A stretch of 64,000 bases of DNA from CAUSKK01 sp963532425 (GCA_963532425.1 CAUSKK010000012.1:1-64000), one strand, 5' to 3'. Positions 1-8,723 are shown, counted from the first letter of the stretch. Numbers and translations: made by a program. The notes: a model not told the origin generated them from the letters alone.

Positions 1-449
1 TCTACGAGAAGGGCCAGGGCCTGACGAAGGACTACGGCCAGGCGCGCCAGTGGTATGAGCAGGCCGCCGAGGCCGGCAGCCTCATTGGTCAAACCAATCT
101 GGGCCGTTTCTACCGCGATGGGCTGGGCGGCGAACAGGACTACGCTAAAGCCCGCCAGTGGTTCGAGAAAGCCGCCGCCGCCGGCCACCCCCCGGCCCAA
201 TTCCATCTGGGTGCGCTCTACGAGAAGGGCCAGGGCCTGACGAAGGACTACGGCCAGGCGCGCCAGTGGTACGAAAAGGCGGCTGAAGCCGGGCTGGCCA
301 AGGCCCAGTACAGCCTGGGCAGTCTCTATGAGGACGGCCTCGGCGTCGCCGCTGACCCGGCCAAGGCCCGGGAGTGGTACGAGAAGGCCGCCGCCCAGGG
401 CCATGAAAACGCCCGGGAAGCGCTTCGTCGTCTCCCGGCCCAGAACTAG
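1..449 (+). CDS. Sel1-repeat protein, 3' part (cut by window start)
   Basis: The reading frame enters at base 3 and runs to TAG at 447-449, so only the last 149 residues or so are visible. It shows about four Sel1-like (TPR-related) 36-residue units of the form LGxLYExGxGxxxDYxKARxWYEKAAxxG. Sel1 repeats form alpha-solenoids used for protein-protein contacts. A stretch of more than 50 bases at the window start recurs almost exactly from base 218, so neighbouring units are recent duplicates. The C-terminus EALRRL is encoded across a GAAGCGCTTC palindrome at 417-426. The signal peptide, if any, lies outside the window; the five following genes suggest export. The specific function is unknown. 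Confidence 0.85.
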   Translation, partial: YEKGQGLTKDYGQARQWYEQAAEAGSLIGQTNLGRFYRDGLGGEQDYAKARQWFEKAAAAGHPPAQFHLGALYEKGQGLTKDYGQARQWYEKAAEAGLAKAQYSLGSLYEDGLGVAADPAKAREWYEKAAAQGHENAREALRRLPAQN

Positions 450-459
450 GAGGAAGCCC

Positions 460-1167
460 ATGTTGAAACGCTCCGGCCTGCTGCTCCTGCTGCTGACCGG
501 CAACGCCTCGGCCCTAGAGCGTCGGCACATTCCACCCGCCGACCTCCAGGCGCCGGCGGCGGTAAAAGCCGAGGCCGGGCCTCTAGCGGAGGCCTTCGCC
601 GCCTACTACTGCGGCGATTACGGCCGGGCGGCGCAAATCTGGCAACCGCTGGCCGAGGCCGGCAACGGCGAGGCCCAGTTCAATCTGGCCTATCTCTATC
701 AGAAGGGCCTGGGGGTCGAGCGCTTCCCGTCCAAAGCCCAGGCGCTCTATGAGCCGCTGGCCAGCGCCGGCAACGCCAGAGCCCAAAACAATCTGGCGGC
801 TTCCTACTACCGGGACTGGCCGCAGGACTCTAATCTGGCCAAGGCCCGGGCACTCTATGAGCAGGCCGCCGCCGCCGGCGACCCCAAGGCCCAATTCAAT
901 CTGGCCGAACTCCATGCGGGCGGCTGGCTGGGGGGCCGCGACTACGCCCAGGCCCTAGCGCTCTATGAACGGGCGGCCGCCGGCGGCCATGTCCGCGCCC
1001 CGGGCCGATTGAGTGATTTCTATGACCCGGACTCTGGCCTTGAAAAGGACGCGGCCAAAGCCCGGGAATGGAACGAAAAGTATGAAAAGGCCAAGGCCGC
1101 CGACCGCCGGGGCGATGAGGAGACCAAGAAAGCGCTTTGTTCCGCCCCCCAACCCACCCCTAATTGA
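460..1167 (+). CDS. Exported Sel1-repeat protein
   Basis: This encodes 235 residues. The start at 460 is chosen because AGGAGG lies 5-10 bases upstream and the product opens with a signal peptide (MLKRSGLLLLLLTGNASA). An in-frame upstream ATG at 328 lies inside the previous gene and is rejected. After a linker come about four Sel1 units, the last degenerate (LSDFYDPDSGLEKD...), and a lysine-rich tail. The gene begins 10 bases after the stop of the previous Sel1 gene, so it is probably co-transcribed. It is likely a periplasmic adaptor or scaffold; substrate and partner cannot be read from the sequence. Confidence 0.85.
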   Translation: MLKRSGLLLLLLTGNASALERRHIPPADLQAPAAVKAEAGPLAEAFAAYYCGDYGRAAQIWQPLAEAGNGEAQFNLAYLYQKGLGVERFPSKAQALYEPLASAGNARAQNNLAASYYRDWPQDSNLAKARALYEQAAAAGDPKAQFNLAELHAGGWLGGRDYAQALALYERAAAGGHVRAPGRLSDFYDPDSGLEKDAAKAREWNEKYEKAKAADRRGDEETKKALCSAPQPTPN

Positions 1168-1183
1168 TTTCTGGAGGAATCCC

Positions 1184-3232
1184 ATGTTTCACAAATCTAC
1201 CCTGCTGTTGCTGGCGCTGCTGGCCCCGCTGGCCCCGGCCACCGCGCCGGAGAACGCCAGTCCAACCGTGGCCGCCGCCGCCCCGGACGAGGCCGCCCGG
1301 CTCGATGAGGCCGAGGCGGCCTACGAGCGCAAGGACTACGCCCAGGTTCTGGAAATCGTCCAGCCCCTGGCCGAGGCCGGCAACGGCCGGGCGCAAAACT
1401 ATCTGGGTCTGCTCTATGACCAGGGCCAGGCCGTTAAAAAGGACCCGAACCGGGCGCGGGAATGGTTCCAGAAGGCCGCCGAAGCCGGCAATGCCGTGGC
1501 CCAATACAATCTGGGTCTGATTTATATGGGCGGCCCGCCGGCCGAACGGGACTACATCGAGGCGCGGCAATGGTTTGAAAAAGCCGCTAAAGTTGATGTG
1601 GCCGCCGCCAAAACCAATCTGGGCGTGCTCTATGCCCAGGGGCTGGGGGTAAGACAGGACTACGCCCAGGCCCGCCGCTGGTATGAACGGGCCGCCGCCG
1701 ACGGTGATGCCAGCGCCCAGAACAATCTGGGTTCTCTCTATGTCCAGGGACAGGGGGTCAAGCAGGACTATGACAAGGCCCGCCGCTGGTTCGAGCAGGC
1801 CGGCAATGCCGAGGCCCAGAACAATCTGGGCGTGCTCTACGAACAGGGCTGGGGCGTTGCCAGGGACGAGGCCAAGGCCCGAAAACTTTATGAGCAGGCC
1901 GCCGCCGCCGGCGAAAGCAATGCCCAGGCAAATCTGGCCCGACTTCAGCGGGCCGAGGCGCAAGATACTGAAGACGAGGCCATCGCCGCCTATAACCGCC
2001 AGGATTACGCCAAGGCCCGGGAGCTCTGGCAACCGCAGGCCGAAGCCGCCGGCGCCGACAACGCCATCGCCCAATTCAATATGGGCATTCTCTATTACGC
2101 CGGCCAGGGGGTGGAAAAAGACCCTGAAAAAGCCCGCTACTGGTGGGAAAAGGCCGCCGCCGCCGGCCATCGGGAGGCCCGGCAGAGTCTGGCGCTGCTG
2201 GAAGAGCAGCCGCCGGCGCCGGCCGCCACGAAGATGCCAAACTATTCCCCCGAGCAGCTGTCGGCGCTGATGCAAGTTATTTCGGCCATCGACAGCCACC
2301 AGCACGCCGCCAGCGTTAGAAAGGATTTACGGGAGATGGCCGACCAGGCCAACGCCGAGGTGCGGGGGGACGAACAGATTCGGGAAATATCGGCCCAGGC
2401 CGCCGCCGGCGATGCCAAAGCCCAATACCTTTTGGCCATGCTCCATTACAGCGGCCGGGGAGTGAAACAGGACTATGGGGAAGCCTACCGCCTGCTGGAA
2501 AAAGCCAGCGTTACCCGCTCTGAGGATGCGGGGGTGGCCCTGATTCACCTGCGAACCGACCTGGGAAACCAAGTGGTCGCCGCCCGCAAGCGCCAAGATT
2601 ACGCCTATGCCCGGAAAATTCTGCAGATATTGGTCGAAGCTGACGACGACCGGGCCCAAAATAATCTGGCCTATCTTTACCAGCACGGCCTGGGCGGCGA
2701 GAAGGACTACGTGAAGGCGCGGGAGCTCTACGAAAAAGCCATCGCCAACGGCCATATGGCGGCCCGGATTAATCTGGGACAGCTCTACGAGCAGGGGCAG
2801 GGCGTGCCGCCGGACTACGCCCGGGCCCGGGAACTCTATGAACAGGCGGCCGCCGACGGCTGGAACCTGGCCAAATTCCGGCTGGGTCGCCTCTACGAAC
2901 AGGGCCTCAGCGTGCCCCAGGACTACGCCAAGGCGCGGAAGCTCTATGAAGAATCCGTCGACATGAGCGCCGATTCGCAAAATGCCCTGGGCCAGCTCTA
3001 CGAACGGGGCCTGGGCGTGCCCCAGGACTACGCCAAGGCCCGGGAGTGGTACGAAATGGCGGCTGAGTCCAAGGTGCCCCTGGCGCTGGTCAATCTGGGC
3101 CATCTCTATGAGCAGGGCCTGGGCGTGGCAAAGGACGAGGCCAAGGCCAAGGAACTCTACCAAAGGGCCACGGAACTGAACGACGAGGAAGCCCAGCAGG
3201 CCCTCCAGCGGCGGCGCGGCCCATCAAAATAA
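1184..3232 (+). CDS. Large exported Sel1-repeat protein
   Basis: This encodes 682 residues, starting at the ATG preceded by CTGGAGGAAT, with a hydrophobic signal peptide (MFHKSTLLLLALLAPLAPATA). About twelve Sel1 units are visible in two blocks, roughly residues 70-290 and 460-680. A less regular region with charged helices separates them (around residues 290-450), so the protein may have two solenoid domains. Units are more diverged than in the 5081-7036 gene, so this is an older array. It starts 16 bases after the preceding gene and ends at a hairpin with a T run. No catalytic motif is visible; a scaffold role is inference from the family. Confidence 0.88.
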   Translation: MFHKSTLLLLALLAPLAPATAPENASPTVAAAAPDEAARLDEAEAAYERKDYAQVLEIVQPLAEAGNGRAQNYLGLLYDQGQAVKKDPNRAREWFQKAAEAGNAVAQYNLGLIYMGGPPAERDYIEARQWFEKAAKVDVAAAKTNLGVLYAQGLGVRQDYAQARRWYERAAADGDASAQNNLGSLYVQGQGVKQDYDKARRWFEQAGNAEAQNNLGVLYEQGWGVARDEAKARKLYEQAAAAGESNAQANLARLQRAEAQDTEDEAIAAYNRQDYAKARELWQPQAEAAGADNAIAQFNMGILYYAGQGVEKDPEKARYWWEKAAAAGHREARQSLALLEEQPPAPAATKMPNYSPEQLSALMQVISAIDSHQHAASVRKDLREMADQANAEVRGDEQIREISAQAAAGDAKAQYLLAMLHYSGRGVKQDYGEAYRLLEKASVTRSEDAGVALIHLRTDLGNQVVAARKRQDYAYARKILQILVEADDDRAQNNLAYLYQHGLGGEKDYVKARELYEKAIANGHMAARINLGQLYEQGQGVPPDYARARELYEQAAADGWNLAKFRLGRLYEQGLSVPQDYAKARKLYEESVDMSADSQNALGQLYERGLGVPQDYAKAREWYEMAAESKVPLALVNLGHLYEQGLGVAKDEAKAKELYQRATELNDEEAQQALQRRRGPSK

Positions 3233-3239
3233 ATCCACG

Positions 3240-3265
3240 GCCCCGGTTACGGCGCCGGGGCTTTT
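3240..3265 (+). terminator. Rho-independent terminator after Sel1 gene
   Basis: GCCCCGG and CCGGGGC form a stem followed by TTTT, just after the stop at 3232. It closes the first Sel1 transcription unit. Confidence 0.7.
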
Positions 3266-3316
3266 ATTGGCAGCTTCGGCCCGAACGAAACCGCAGCGCT
3301 TCCGGCCGGGAAGCGC

Positions 3317-3327
3317 TTTTATCCCCC
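3317..3327 (+). promoter_or_regulatory. Shared upstream motif, TTTTATCCCCC variant
   Basis: It lies 20 bases before the ATG at 3348, closer than in other genes, and is fused to a GAAGCGCTTTT half-palindrome. It is the least conserved member of the TTTATCCCGTA group. Confidence 0.35.
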
Positions 3328-3347
3328 TGAATTTTTGGAGACTGATT

Positions 3348-4337
3348 ATGAAAAGAACGAAATTTTTCCCCGCTTTGCTGTTGGCCCTGCTGCTGGCCGG
3401 CGGGCCGGTGGTGGCGGCCCCGGCCGAGGAGCAGCTGCCGGAGGAATTCAAGGCCGCCTTGGCCAAGCGGGACTACGTTAAAAGCCGGGAAATCCTGCAG
3501 CCGCTGGCCGAGGCTGGCAATGCCCAGGCCCAGTACAATCTGGGCATTTTCTATGGCGAAGGGCTGGGCGTTCCGCAGGACTACGCCAAGGCCCGGGAAC
3601 TCTACGAGCAGGCCGCCGAGGCTGGCAATGCCGACGCCCAATTTAATCTGGCCTATCTCTATCGACATGGGCTGGGAGTGAAACAGGACTACGCCAAGGC
3701 CCGGCAACTCTACGAGCAGGCCGCCGAGGCCGGCGATGCCGAAGCCCAAGTTAAACTGGGCGTGCTCTATGAGTACGGCAGGGGTGGCCCCCGGGACTAC
3801 GCCAAGGCCCGGGAACTCTACGAGCAGGCCGCCGAGGCTGGCAGTGCTGTAGCCCAAAAAAATCTGGGCTATCTCTACGATAAGGGGCTGGGCGTTCCGC
3901 AGGACTACGCCAAAGCCCGGGAACTCTACGAGCAGGCCGCCGAGGCTGGCAATGCCGACGCCCAATTTAATCTGGCCTATCTCTATTGGCAGGGGCTGGG
4001 AGTTAAACAGGACTACGCCAAGGCCCGGGAACTCTACGAGCAGCTCGCCGAGGCTGGCGATGCCGAGGCCCAAGTTAATCTGGCCTATCTCTATTGGCAT
4101 GGGCATGGAGTTAAACAGGACTACGCCAAGGCCCGGGAACTCTACGAGCAGGCCGCCGAGGCTGACAATGCCGACGCCCAATTTAATCTGGGCTATCTCT
4201 ATCAGCAGGGGCTGGGAGTTAAACAGGACTACGCCAAGGCCCGCCACTGGTTTGAGAAAGCTGCTGCCCAGAATGAAAATCCGTGGGTTAAAGCCGTCGC
4301 CCAAACAGTCCTCCGCATACTCAACGACCAAAACTAA
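3348..4337 (+). CDS. Exported Sel1-repeat protein, seven units
   Basis: This encodes 329 residues. The ATG at 3348 follows a TTGGAG ribosome site and gives a clear signal peptide (MKRTKFFPALLLALLLAGGPVVAAPA). After a short entry helix, seven regular 36-residue Sel1 units run to the C-terminus, ending KAVAQTVLRILNDQN. That tail is almost the same as the tail of the 5081-7036 product, so the two are close paralogues. The gene has its own upstream region after a terminator, with a TTTTATCC element, and is probably a separate transcription unit. It is probably a periplasmic solenoid protein; partner unknown. Confidence 0.88.
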   Translation: MKRTKFFPALLLALLLAGGPVVAAPAEEQLPEEFKAALAKRDYVKSREILQPLAEAGNAQAQYNLGIFYGEGLGVPQDYAKARELYEQAAEAGNADAQFNLAYLYRHGLGVKQDYAKARQLYEQAAEAGDAEAQVKLGVLYEYGRGGPRDYAKARELYEQAAEAGSAVAQKNLGYLYDKGLGVPQDYAKARELYEQAAEAGNADAQFNLAYLYWQGLGVKQDYAKARELYEQLAEAGDAEAQVNLAYLYWHGHGVKQDYAKARELYEQAAEADNADAQFNLGYLYQQGLGVKQDYAKARHWFEKAAAQNENPWVKAVAQTVLRILNDQN

Positions 4338-4345
4338 CTCCCCTG

Positions 4346-4487
4346 CCGAAGCGCTTCCTGCTCCAGAGCCCGTTTCCAGAACGAAGCGCTTCGGTAGTTG
4401 AGCCCAGGGGAGCGCTTCGTTTCCAGCAGGTGCGAAAGGGGGAAGCGCTTCAGGCCGGGGGAAATCCTTCTCGGCGAAGCGCTTTGA
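4346..4487. repeat. Short cluster of GAAGCGCTTC palindromes
   Basis: Four to five exact or one-base-variant copies lie in the 200-base gap between two Sel1 genes. Two of them (around 4380 and 4411) are embedded in a longer inverted arrangement, AACGAAGCGCTTC facing GAGCGCTTCGTT, that could fold as a large hairpin. Confidence 0.85.
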
Positions 4488-4500
4488 CTTTTATCCCGTA
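4488..4500 (+). promoter_or_regulatory. Shared upstream motif CTTTTATCCCGTA
   Basis: It lies 35 bases before the ATG at 4536. The same word precedes many exported-protein genes in this window at 30-70 bases from the start codon. It could be a promoter -10 region of an alternative sigma factor or an activator site; the sequence cannot decide. Confidence 0.5.
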
Positions 4501-4535
4501 TGCTCTTTGAATCCCTCAATCTTTGGAGAACAAGC

Positions 4536-5057
4536 ATGAATCCATGGCTCACCCTAACCCTGACCCTACTGCTGGCCGGCTGTGGCGCTGCCACCCCCCG
4601 CCCGACGCCGGAGGAAGCGCTTCTGGACGAGGCCCGGGCCGCCCTCCAGCGCGGCGACGATGCCAAGGCCCGGGAAATCTGGCAGCCGCTGGCCGAGGCC
4701 GGCAACGGCGAGGCGCAAAACAATCTCGGCCTGCTCTTCGACCAGCGGCAGGACTACGCCAAGGCCCTTCAGTGGTACGAGAAGGCCGCCGCCCAGGGCC
4801 GGGCCAGCGCCCAATTTAATCTGGGCGTTTACTATGAAAACGGCCGGGGCGTGCCCCGGGACGAGGCTAAGGCGCGGGAATTCTACGAGCAGGCCGCTGC
4901 CCAGGGCGATGACAGCGCCCAAAATAATCTGGCCGTGCTCTACGAAGACGGCCGGGGCGGCCCCCGGGACATCACCAAGGCCCGAGAACTCTATGAACAG
5001 GCCGCCGCCCAGGGCCATGAGTTGGCCCGAAAATCGCTGCAACGGCTGAAGAATTAA
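4536..5057 (+). CDS. Sel1-repeat lipoprotein
   Basis: This encodes 173 residues. The start at 4536 follows TTTGGAGAACAAGC and yields a lipoprotein signal (MNPWLTLTLTLLLAGCG) with lipobox LAGC, so Cys17 is expected to be lipidated. An upstream in-frame ATG at 4500 is rejected because it falls in the conserved upstream motif and spoils the signal peptide. An entry helix (ALQRGDDAKAREIWQPLAEAGNG) and three Sel1 units follow. Lipidation places it on the inner or outer membrane, facing the periplasm. It may anchor the soluble Sel1 proteins encoded on both sides; that is inference. Confidence 0.87.
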   Translation: MNPWLTLTLTLLLAGCGAATPRPTPEEALLDEARAALQRGDDAKAREIWQPLAEAGNGEAQNNLGLLFDQRQDYAKALQWYEKAAAQGRASAQFNLGVYYENGRGVPRDEAKAREFYEQAAAQGDDSAQNNLAVLYEDGRGGPRDITKARELYEQAAAQGHELARKSLQRLKN

Positions 5058-5080
5058 TCCTCTAACTTCTGGAGAAAATC

Positions 5081-7036
5081 ATGATGAAACGTCTATTGCT
5101 GCTGCTGCTCACCCTGCCCCCGCTGGCCGGGGCCGATCTGGTTCAGAAAGATACGCCAGCACTCTTAGCAGAAGCCGATGCGGCCTATGACCGCAAGGAT
5201 TACGCCAAGGCCTTAAAAATAGTGCAACCCCTGGCCGAAGCCGGCAATGCCGTAGCTCAATTCAGGCTGGGCTATCTCTATACCCAAGGGCAGGGAGTTA
5301 AACAGGACTATGCCAAGGCCCGGGAACTCTTTGAAAAAGCCGCCGCCCAGGGCCATGCCGGCGCCCAATACAATCTGGGCTATCTCTATCAGCAGGGGCA
5401 GGGAGTTAAACGGGACTATGCCAAGGCCCGGGAACTCTTTGAGAAAGCCGCCGCCCAGGGCGATGCCGGCGCCCAAAATAATCTGGGCTATCTCTATGGG
5501 CAGGGGCAGGGAGTTAAACAGGACTACACCAAGGCCCGGGAATGGTATGAAAAGGCCGCCGCCCAGGGCAATGCCAGCGCCCAATACAATCTGGGCTATC
5601 TCTACGATGAGGGCCTGGGCGTTACCAAAGACTATGCCAAAGCTCGCCAGTGGTACGAAAAGGCCGCCGCCCAGGGCAATGACGGCGCCCAAAATAATCT
5701 GGGCTATCTCTATGAGCATGGGCAGGGAGTTAAACGGGACTATGCTAAGGCCCGGGAACTCTTTGAAAAAGCCGCCGCCCAGGGCCTAGCCGACGCCCAA
5801 AATAATCTGGGCTATCTCTATCAGCATGGGCAGGGAGTTAAACAGGACTACACCAAGGCCTGGGAACTCTACGAGCAGGCCGCCGAGGCTGGCAATGCCA
5901 GCGCCCAAAATAATCTGGCCTATCTCTATCAGCATGGGCAGGGAGTTAAACGGGACTATGCCAAGGCCCGGGAACTCTACGAGCAGGCCGCCGAGGCTGG
6001 CAATGCCGGCGCCCAAAATAGTCTGGGCTATCTCTATCAGCATGGGCTGGGAGTTAAACAGGACTACGCCAAGGCCCGGGAACTCTATGAAAAGGCCGCC
6101 GCCCAGGGCGATGACAGCGCCCAAAATAATCTGGGCTATCTCTATGAGCATGGGCACGGAGTCAAACAGGACTATGCCAAGGCCCGGGAACTCTATGAAA
6201 AGGCCGCCGCCCAGGGCGATGACAGCGCCCAAAATAATCTGGGCTATCTCTATCAGCATGGGCAGGGAGTTAAACGGGACTATGCTAAGGCCCGGGAACT
6301 CTTTGAAAAAGCCGCCGCCCAGGGCAATGACAGCGCCCAAAATAATCTGGGCTATCTCTACGATGAGGGGCTGGGCGTTCCGCAGGACTACGCCAAAGCC
6401 CGGCAACTCTACGAGCAGGCCGCCGAGGCTGGCAATGCCAGCGCCCAATACAATCTGGGCTATCTCTATCAGCATGGGCAGGGAGTTAAACAGGACTACG
6501 CCAAGGCCCGGGAATGGTATGAGAAGGCCGCCGAGGCTGGCGATGACAGCGCCCAAAAAAATCTGGGCTATCTCTATCATCAGGGGCAGGGAGTTAAACG
6601 GGACTACGCCAGGGCCCGGGAACTCTTTGAAAAGGCCGCCGAGGCTGGCAATGCCGGCGCCCAAAAAAATCTGGGCTATCTCTATGAGAAGGGGCAGGGA
6701 GTTAAACAGGACTACGCCAAGGCCCGGGAACTCTATGAAAAGGCGGCCGCCGCCGGTAATGCCGATGCCCAAAACAATCTGGGCTATCTCTACGATGAGG
6801 GGCTGGGCGTTCCGCAGGACTACGCCAAAGCCCGGCAACTCTACGAGCAGGCCGCCGAGGCTGGCAATGCCAGCGCCCAATACAATCTGGGCTATCTCTA
6901 TCAGCATGGGCAGGGAGTTAAACAGGACTACGCCAAGGCCCGGGAGTGGTACGAGAAAGCCGCCGCCCAGAATGAAAATCAGGAGGCTAAAGCCGTCGCC
7001 CAAGAAGCCCTCCGCATACTCAACGACCAAAACTAA
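5081..7036 (+). CDS. Exported protein with 16 near-identical Sel1 repeats
   Basis: This encodes 651 residues. It starts at an ATG-ATG pair after CTGGAGAAAATC, with signal peptide MMKRLLLLLLTLPPLAGA. From about residue 60 to the C-terminus there are sixteen uninterrupted 36-residue units (LGYLYxxGxGVKxDYAKARELYEKAAxxGxxxAQxN). They are so alike at DNA level that 108-bp blocks repeat with few changes. This implies recent expansion and likely copy-number variation by recombination. It is translated 23 bases after the lipoprotein gene and probably shares its promoter. The C-terminal tail (RILNDQN) matches the 3348-4337 product. It should form a long superhelix; ligand unknown. Confidence 0.9.
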   Translation: MMKRLLLLLLTLPPLAGADLVQKDTPALLAEADAAYDRKDYAKALKIVQPLAEAGNAVAQFRLGYLYTQGQGVKQDYAKARELFEKAAAQGHAGAQYNLGYLYQQGQGVKRDYAKARELFEKAAAQGDAGAQNNLGYLYGQGQGVKQDYTKAREWYEKAAAQGNASAQYNLGYLYDEGLGVTKDYAKARQWYEKAAAQGNDGAQNNLGYLYEHGQGVKRDYAKARELFEKAAAQGLADAQNNLGYLYQHGQGVKQDYTKAWELYEQAAEAGNASAQNNLAYLYQHGQGVKRDYAKARELYEQAAEAGNAGAQNSLGYLYQHGLGVKQDYAKARELYEKAAAQGDDSAQNNLGYLYEHGHGVKQDYAKARELYEKAAAQGDDSAQNNLGYLYQHGQGVKRDYAKARELFEKAAAQGNDSAQNNLGYLYDEGLGVPQDYAKARQLYEQAAEAGNASAQYNLGYLYQHGQGVKQDYAKAREWYEKAAEAGDDSAQKNLGYLYHQGQGVKRDYARARELFEKAAEAGNAGAQKNLGYLYEKGQGVKQDYAKARELYEKAAAAGNADAQNNLGYLYDEGLGVPQDYAKARQLYEQAAEAGNASAQYNLGYLYQHGQGVKQDYAKAREWYEKAAAQNENQEAKAVAQEALRILNDQN

Positions 7037-7097
7037 TCACCTGCCGAAGCGCTTGGCTCTAGCTCCGACCCCGCCGAGCGCTTCCCGCCGCCGCGCC

Positions 7098-7107
7098 TTA
7101 TCCCGTA
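7098..7107 (+). promoter_or_regulatory. Shared upstream motif TTATCCCGTA
   Basis: It lies 31 bases before a small ORF at 7139, with a TTTTGGAGAG ribosome site between. It is one of two copies within 200 bases here, the second at 7295. Confidence 0.45.
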
Positions 7108-7138
7108 ATAACTGGAAACCCCCTTTTGGAGAGCAACC

Positions 7139-7312
7139 ATGACCAGAACCCAATCCCTTCCCCCGGCCGCCGCCGGAAGAAACCCTGGCGGCCGGGGAGC
7201 GAAGACCAGGCCAAGGCTCGGGGGCCAAGCGCTTCGAGCCGAAGCGCTTCCTTCCCAAACCGCCCCCAATGGCAAAGCACCCCCACCGGCGGTCTTATCC
7301 CGTAATCCCTAA
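7139..7312 (+). CDS. Small ORF, possibly a gene remnant
   Basis: This is a 57-codon ORF (MTRTQSLPPAAAGRN...) with a good ribosome site (TTTTGGAGAGCAACC) and the shared TTATCCCGTA motif upstream, but no signal peptide or recognisable domain. Two palindromes contribute QALRAEALP, and its stop falls within the next copy of the upstream motif region. It may be the leader and first codons of a lost island gene overgrown by palindromes, or simply untranslated. I do not assign a function. Confidence 0.25.
   Translation: MTRTQSLPPAAAGRNPGGRGAKTRPRLGGQALRAEALPSQTAPNGKAPPPAVLSRNP
7295..7304 (+). promoter_or_regulatory. Shared upstream motif TTATCCCGTA (cassette copy 1)
   Basis: It lies 60 bases before the ATG at 7365. 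The motif and its following leader recur at 8655, about 1360 bases later, before cassette copy 2, so it is part of the duplicated unit. Confidence 0.5.
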
Positions 7313-7364
7313 TTGAAGGCCCTTTTCCCGGGGCCCCAACCCTTAATCCCAACGGAGAATATTT

Positions 7365-7853
7365 ATGAAAAAAGATATTTTTGCTCAGCTCAAGGAACCC
7401 AGCGGCGACCCCCGCTCCAGCTACTTCGTCCAGGCCCTCCATTTCATGCTGGAGGACGCCCGCATTCGCCAGCGCTTTGAACGGGACATCGCGGCGGCGA
7501 ACAGGGAAGCCCCTAGAACCAGAGTGCCCTACTTTGAATTCATTCCCCGGGCCGCCGCCGGCCAGGAGCGCCAGAGTGAAATCAGCTACTACAGCACCGA
7601 TAGAAACCTTATCGTCAGCTATGAGGAGAGAAGCGCGCCGCCGGGTAAGATTCGCTGTGAACTGAGAGTGGAGGAAGGCGTGGAGGCGGTTAGACAGCTG
7701 CTTGCCAACCGCGAAGTGGAACTGTGCTTCGCCGACCAACCGAGCCATTGGGTTAAGTTTGACGAGGAGGGCACAGCCGTCATCTATCTGCCCAAGCCCA
7801 CATCGGAGGAGAACCCGGACTGGCTGAAGCTGATACTTAGACTTCACCTCTGA
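7365..7853 (+). CDS. Hypothetical cytoplasmic protein, cassette copy 1
   Basis: This encodes 162 residues (MKKDIFAQLKEPSGDPRSSYF...) with no signal peptide or membrane segment. It starts after CGGAGAATATTT. The product is mixed alpha/beta and charged; I do not recognise a family. It is the same as the product at 8724-9212 except for residue 8 (Gln versus Leu). Its stop overlaps the start of the next gene (TGATG), so the two are translationally coupled and the products probably act together, with the partner being a membrane protein in its full-length form. Confidence 0.75.
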   Translation: MKKDIFAQLKEPSGDPRSSYFVQALHFMLEDARIRQRFERDIAAANREAPRTRVPYFEFIPRAAAGQERQSEISYYSTDRNLIVSYEERSAPPGKIRCELRVEEGVEAVRQLLANREVELCFADQPSHWVKFDEEGTAVIYLPKPTSEENPDWLKLILRLHL

Positions 7854-8665
7854 TGGCCGACATTACGATGGCGGACAGCCCAACGCCGCAGAAGCCCCCC
7901 AGGCCGCCGCCGGAGGTGCTGGTGCCGCTGGTAAGCGGCGACAAAACGGGTCGATTGCAAGAAGTTACCTTTTTTCCCAGCCAACTCCGGCCCGTCCGTT
8001 GGCGAAGCTGGTCGGTGAGTCAGAACTCGGACCGGGACTTCAGCGAACAGCTGAAACCCATCGGCTACTGGGACGCCGGCATAGTGGCTCGCAACGCCTA
8101 TTGCACCCTGATGGAGCGCTGGCGCCGCCGCTCGCCTCCCCTGCTCCGGCCGCTGCTGGCCGCCCCGCCGGCGGTGAAGCTGGAGGTCAATCATCATAAT
8201 TTCGGCTATATCCAGGGCGCCGAGAACCGGAGTAGCCAGCTGGGTTTGCTGCTGGGCCTGCTGGCCAGCCGGGGCCAGCTGCCGTTCTGGGCCATCTATG
8301 CCAGCGGCGAGCTGGCCATTGACGGCGACGACGTCCGGGTCAAAGCCGTGGGCCAGCTGGAGACAAAGTTCCGGGCCATCATCGCCCGCATCCAACGGGA
8401 CAAGCCCACCGGGCCGGTGCTGGTGGCGGTGCCGCGCCTGCTGGAAAACGGCTCCCCCAGCGAAGCCCAGCTGGGCCCGCTCTGGGCGGCCTTCCGGGCG
8501 GAGCCGGACTATCGACACCTGCAGCTGGAACTCCTCTACGGCGACCGGCTGGAGGAGGAGTTGGCCGCCCGCTGGCCCCGGGTGCGCCGCTACCGCCACT
8601 GGCGGCCCGGACTGCTGGCCCTGCCGCTGCTGGCCCTGGCCGGAAGCTACTTTTTTATCCCGTAG
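7853..8665 (+). CDS. Truncated copy of the cassette membrane protein
   Basis: This encodes 270 residues, coupled to the gene before by a TGATG overlap. It matches residues 1-255 of the 453-residue protein at 9212-10573 and then ends within the start of the membrane segment (LLALPLLALAGSYFFIP), so the C-terminal outer domain is missing. The break is where the second cassette's upstream motif (TTATCCCGTAG) begins, so the truncation is a by-product of the tandem duplication. The first 120 residues are identical between copies while residues 120-255 differ at many positions. The stub may be non-functional or act as a soluble variant. Confidence 0.65.
   Translation: MADITMADSPTPQKPPRPPPEVLVPLVSGDKTGRLQEVTFFPSQLRPVRWRSWSVSQNSDRDFSEQLKPIGYWDAGIVARNAYCTLMERWRRRSPPLLRPLLAAPPAVKLEVNHHNFGYIQGAENRSSQLGLLLGLLASRGQLPFWAIYASGELAIDGDDVRVKAVGQLETKFRAIIARIQRDKPTGPVLVAVPRLLENGSPSEAQLGPLWAAFRAEPDYRHLQLELLYGDRLEEELAARWPRVRRYRHWRPGLLALPLLALAGSYFFIP
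8655..8664 (+). promoter_or_regulatory. Shared upstream motif TTATCCCGTA (cassette copy 2)
   Basis: It lies inside the last codons of the truncated gene and 59 bases before the ATG at 8724. It marks the duplication junction. Confidence 0.5.
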
Positions 8666-8723
8666 TCCCTAATAGAAGGCCCCTGATAGGGCCCCTAACC
8701 CTCAACCCTAACGGAGAATATTT

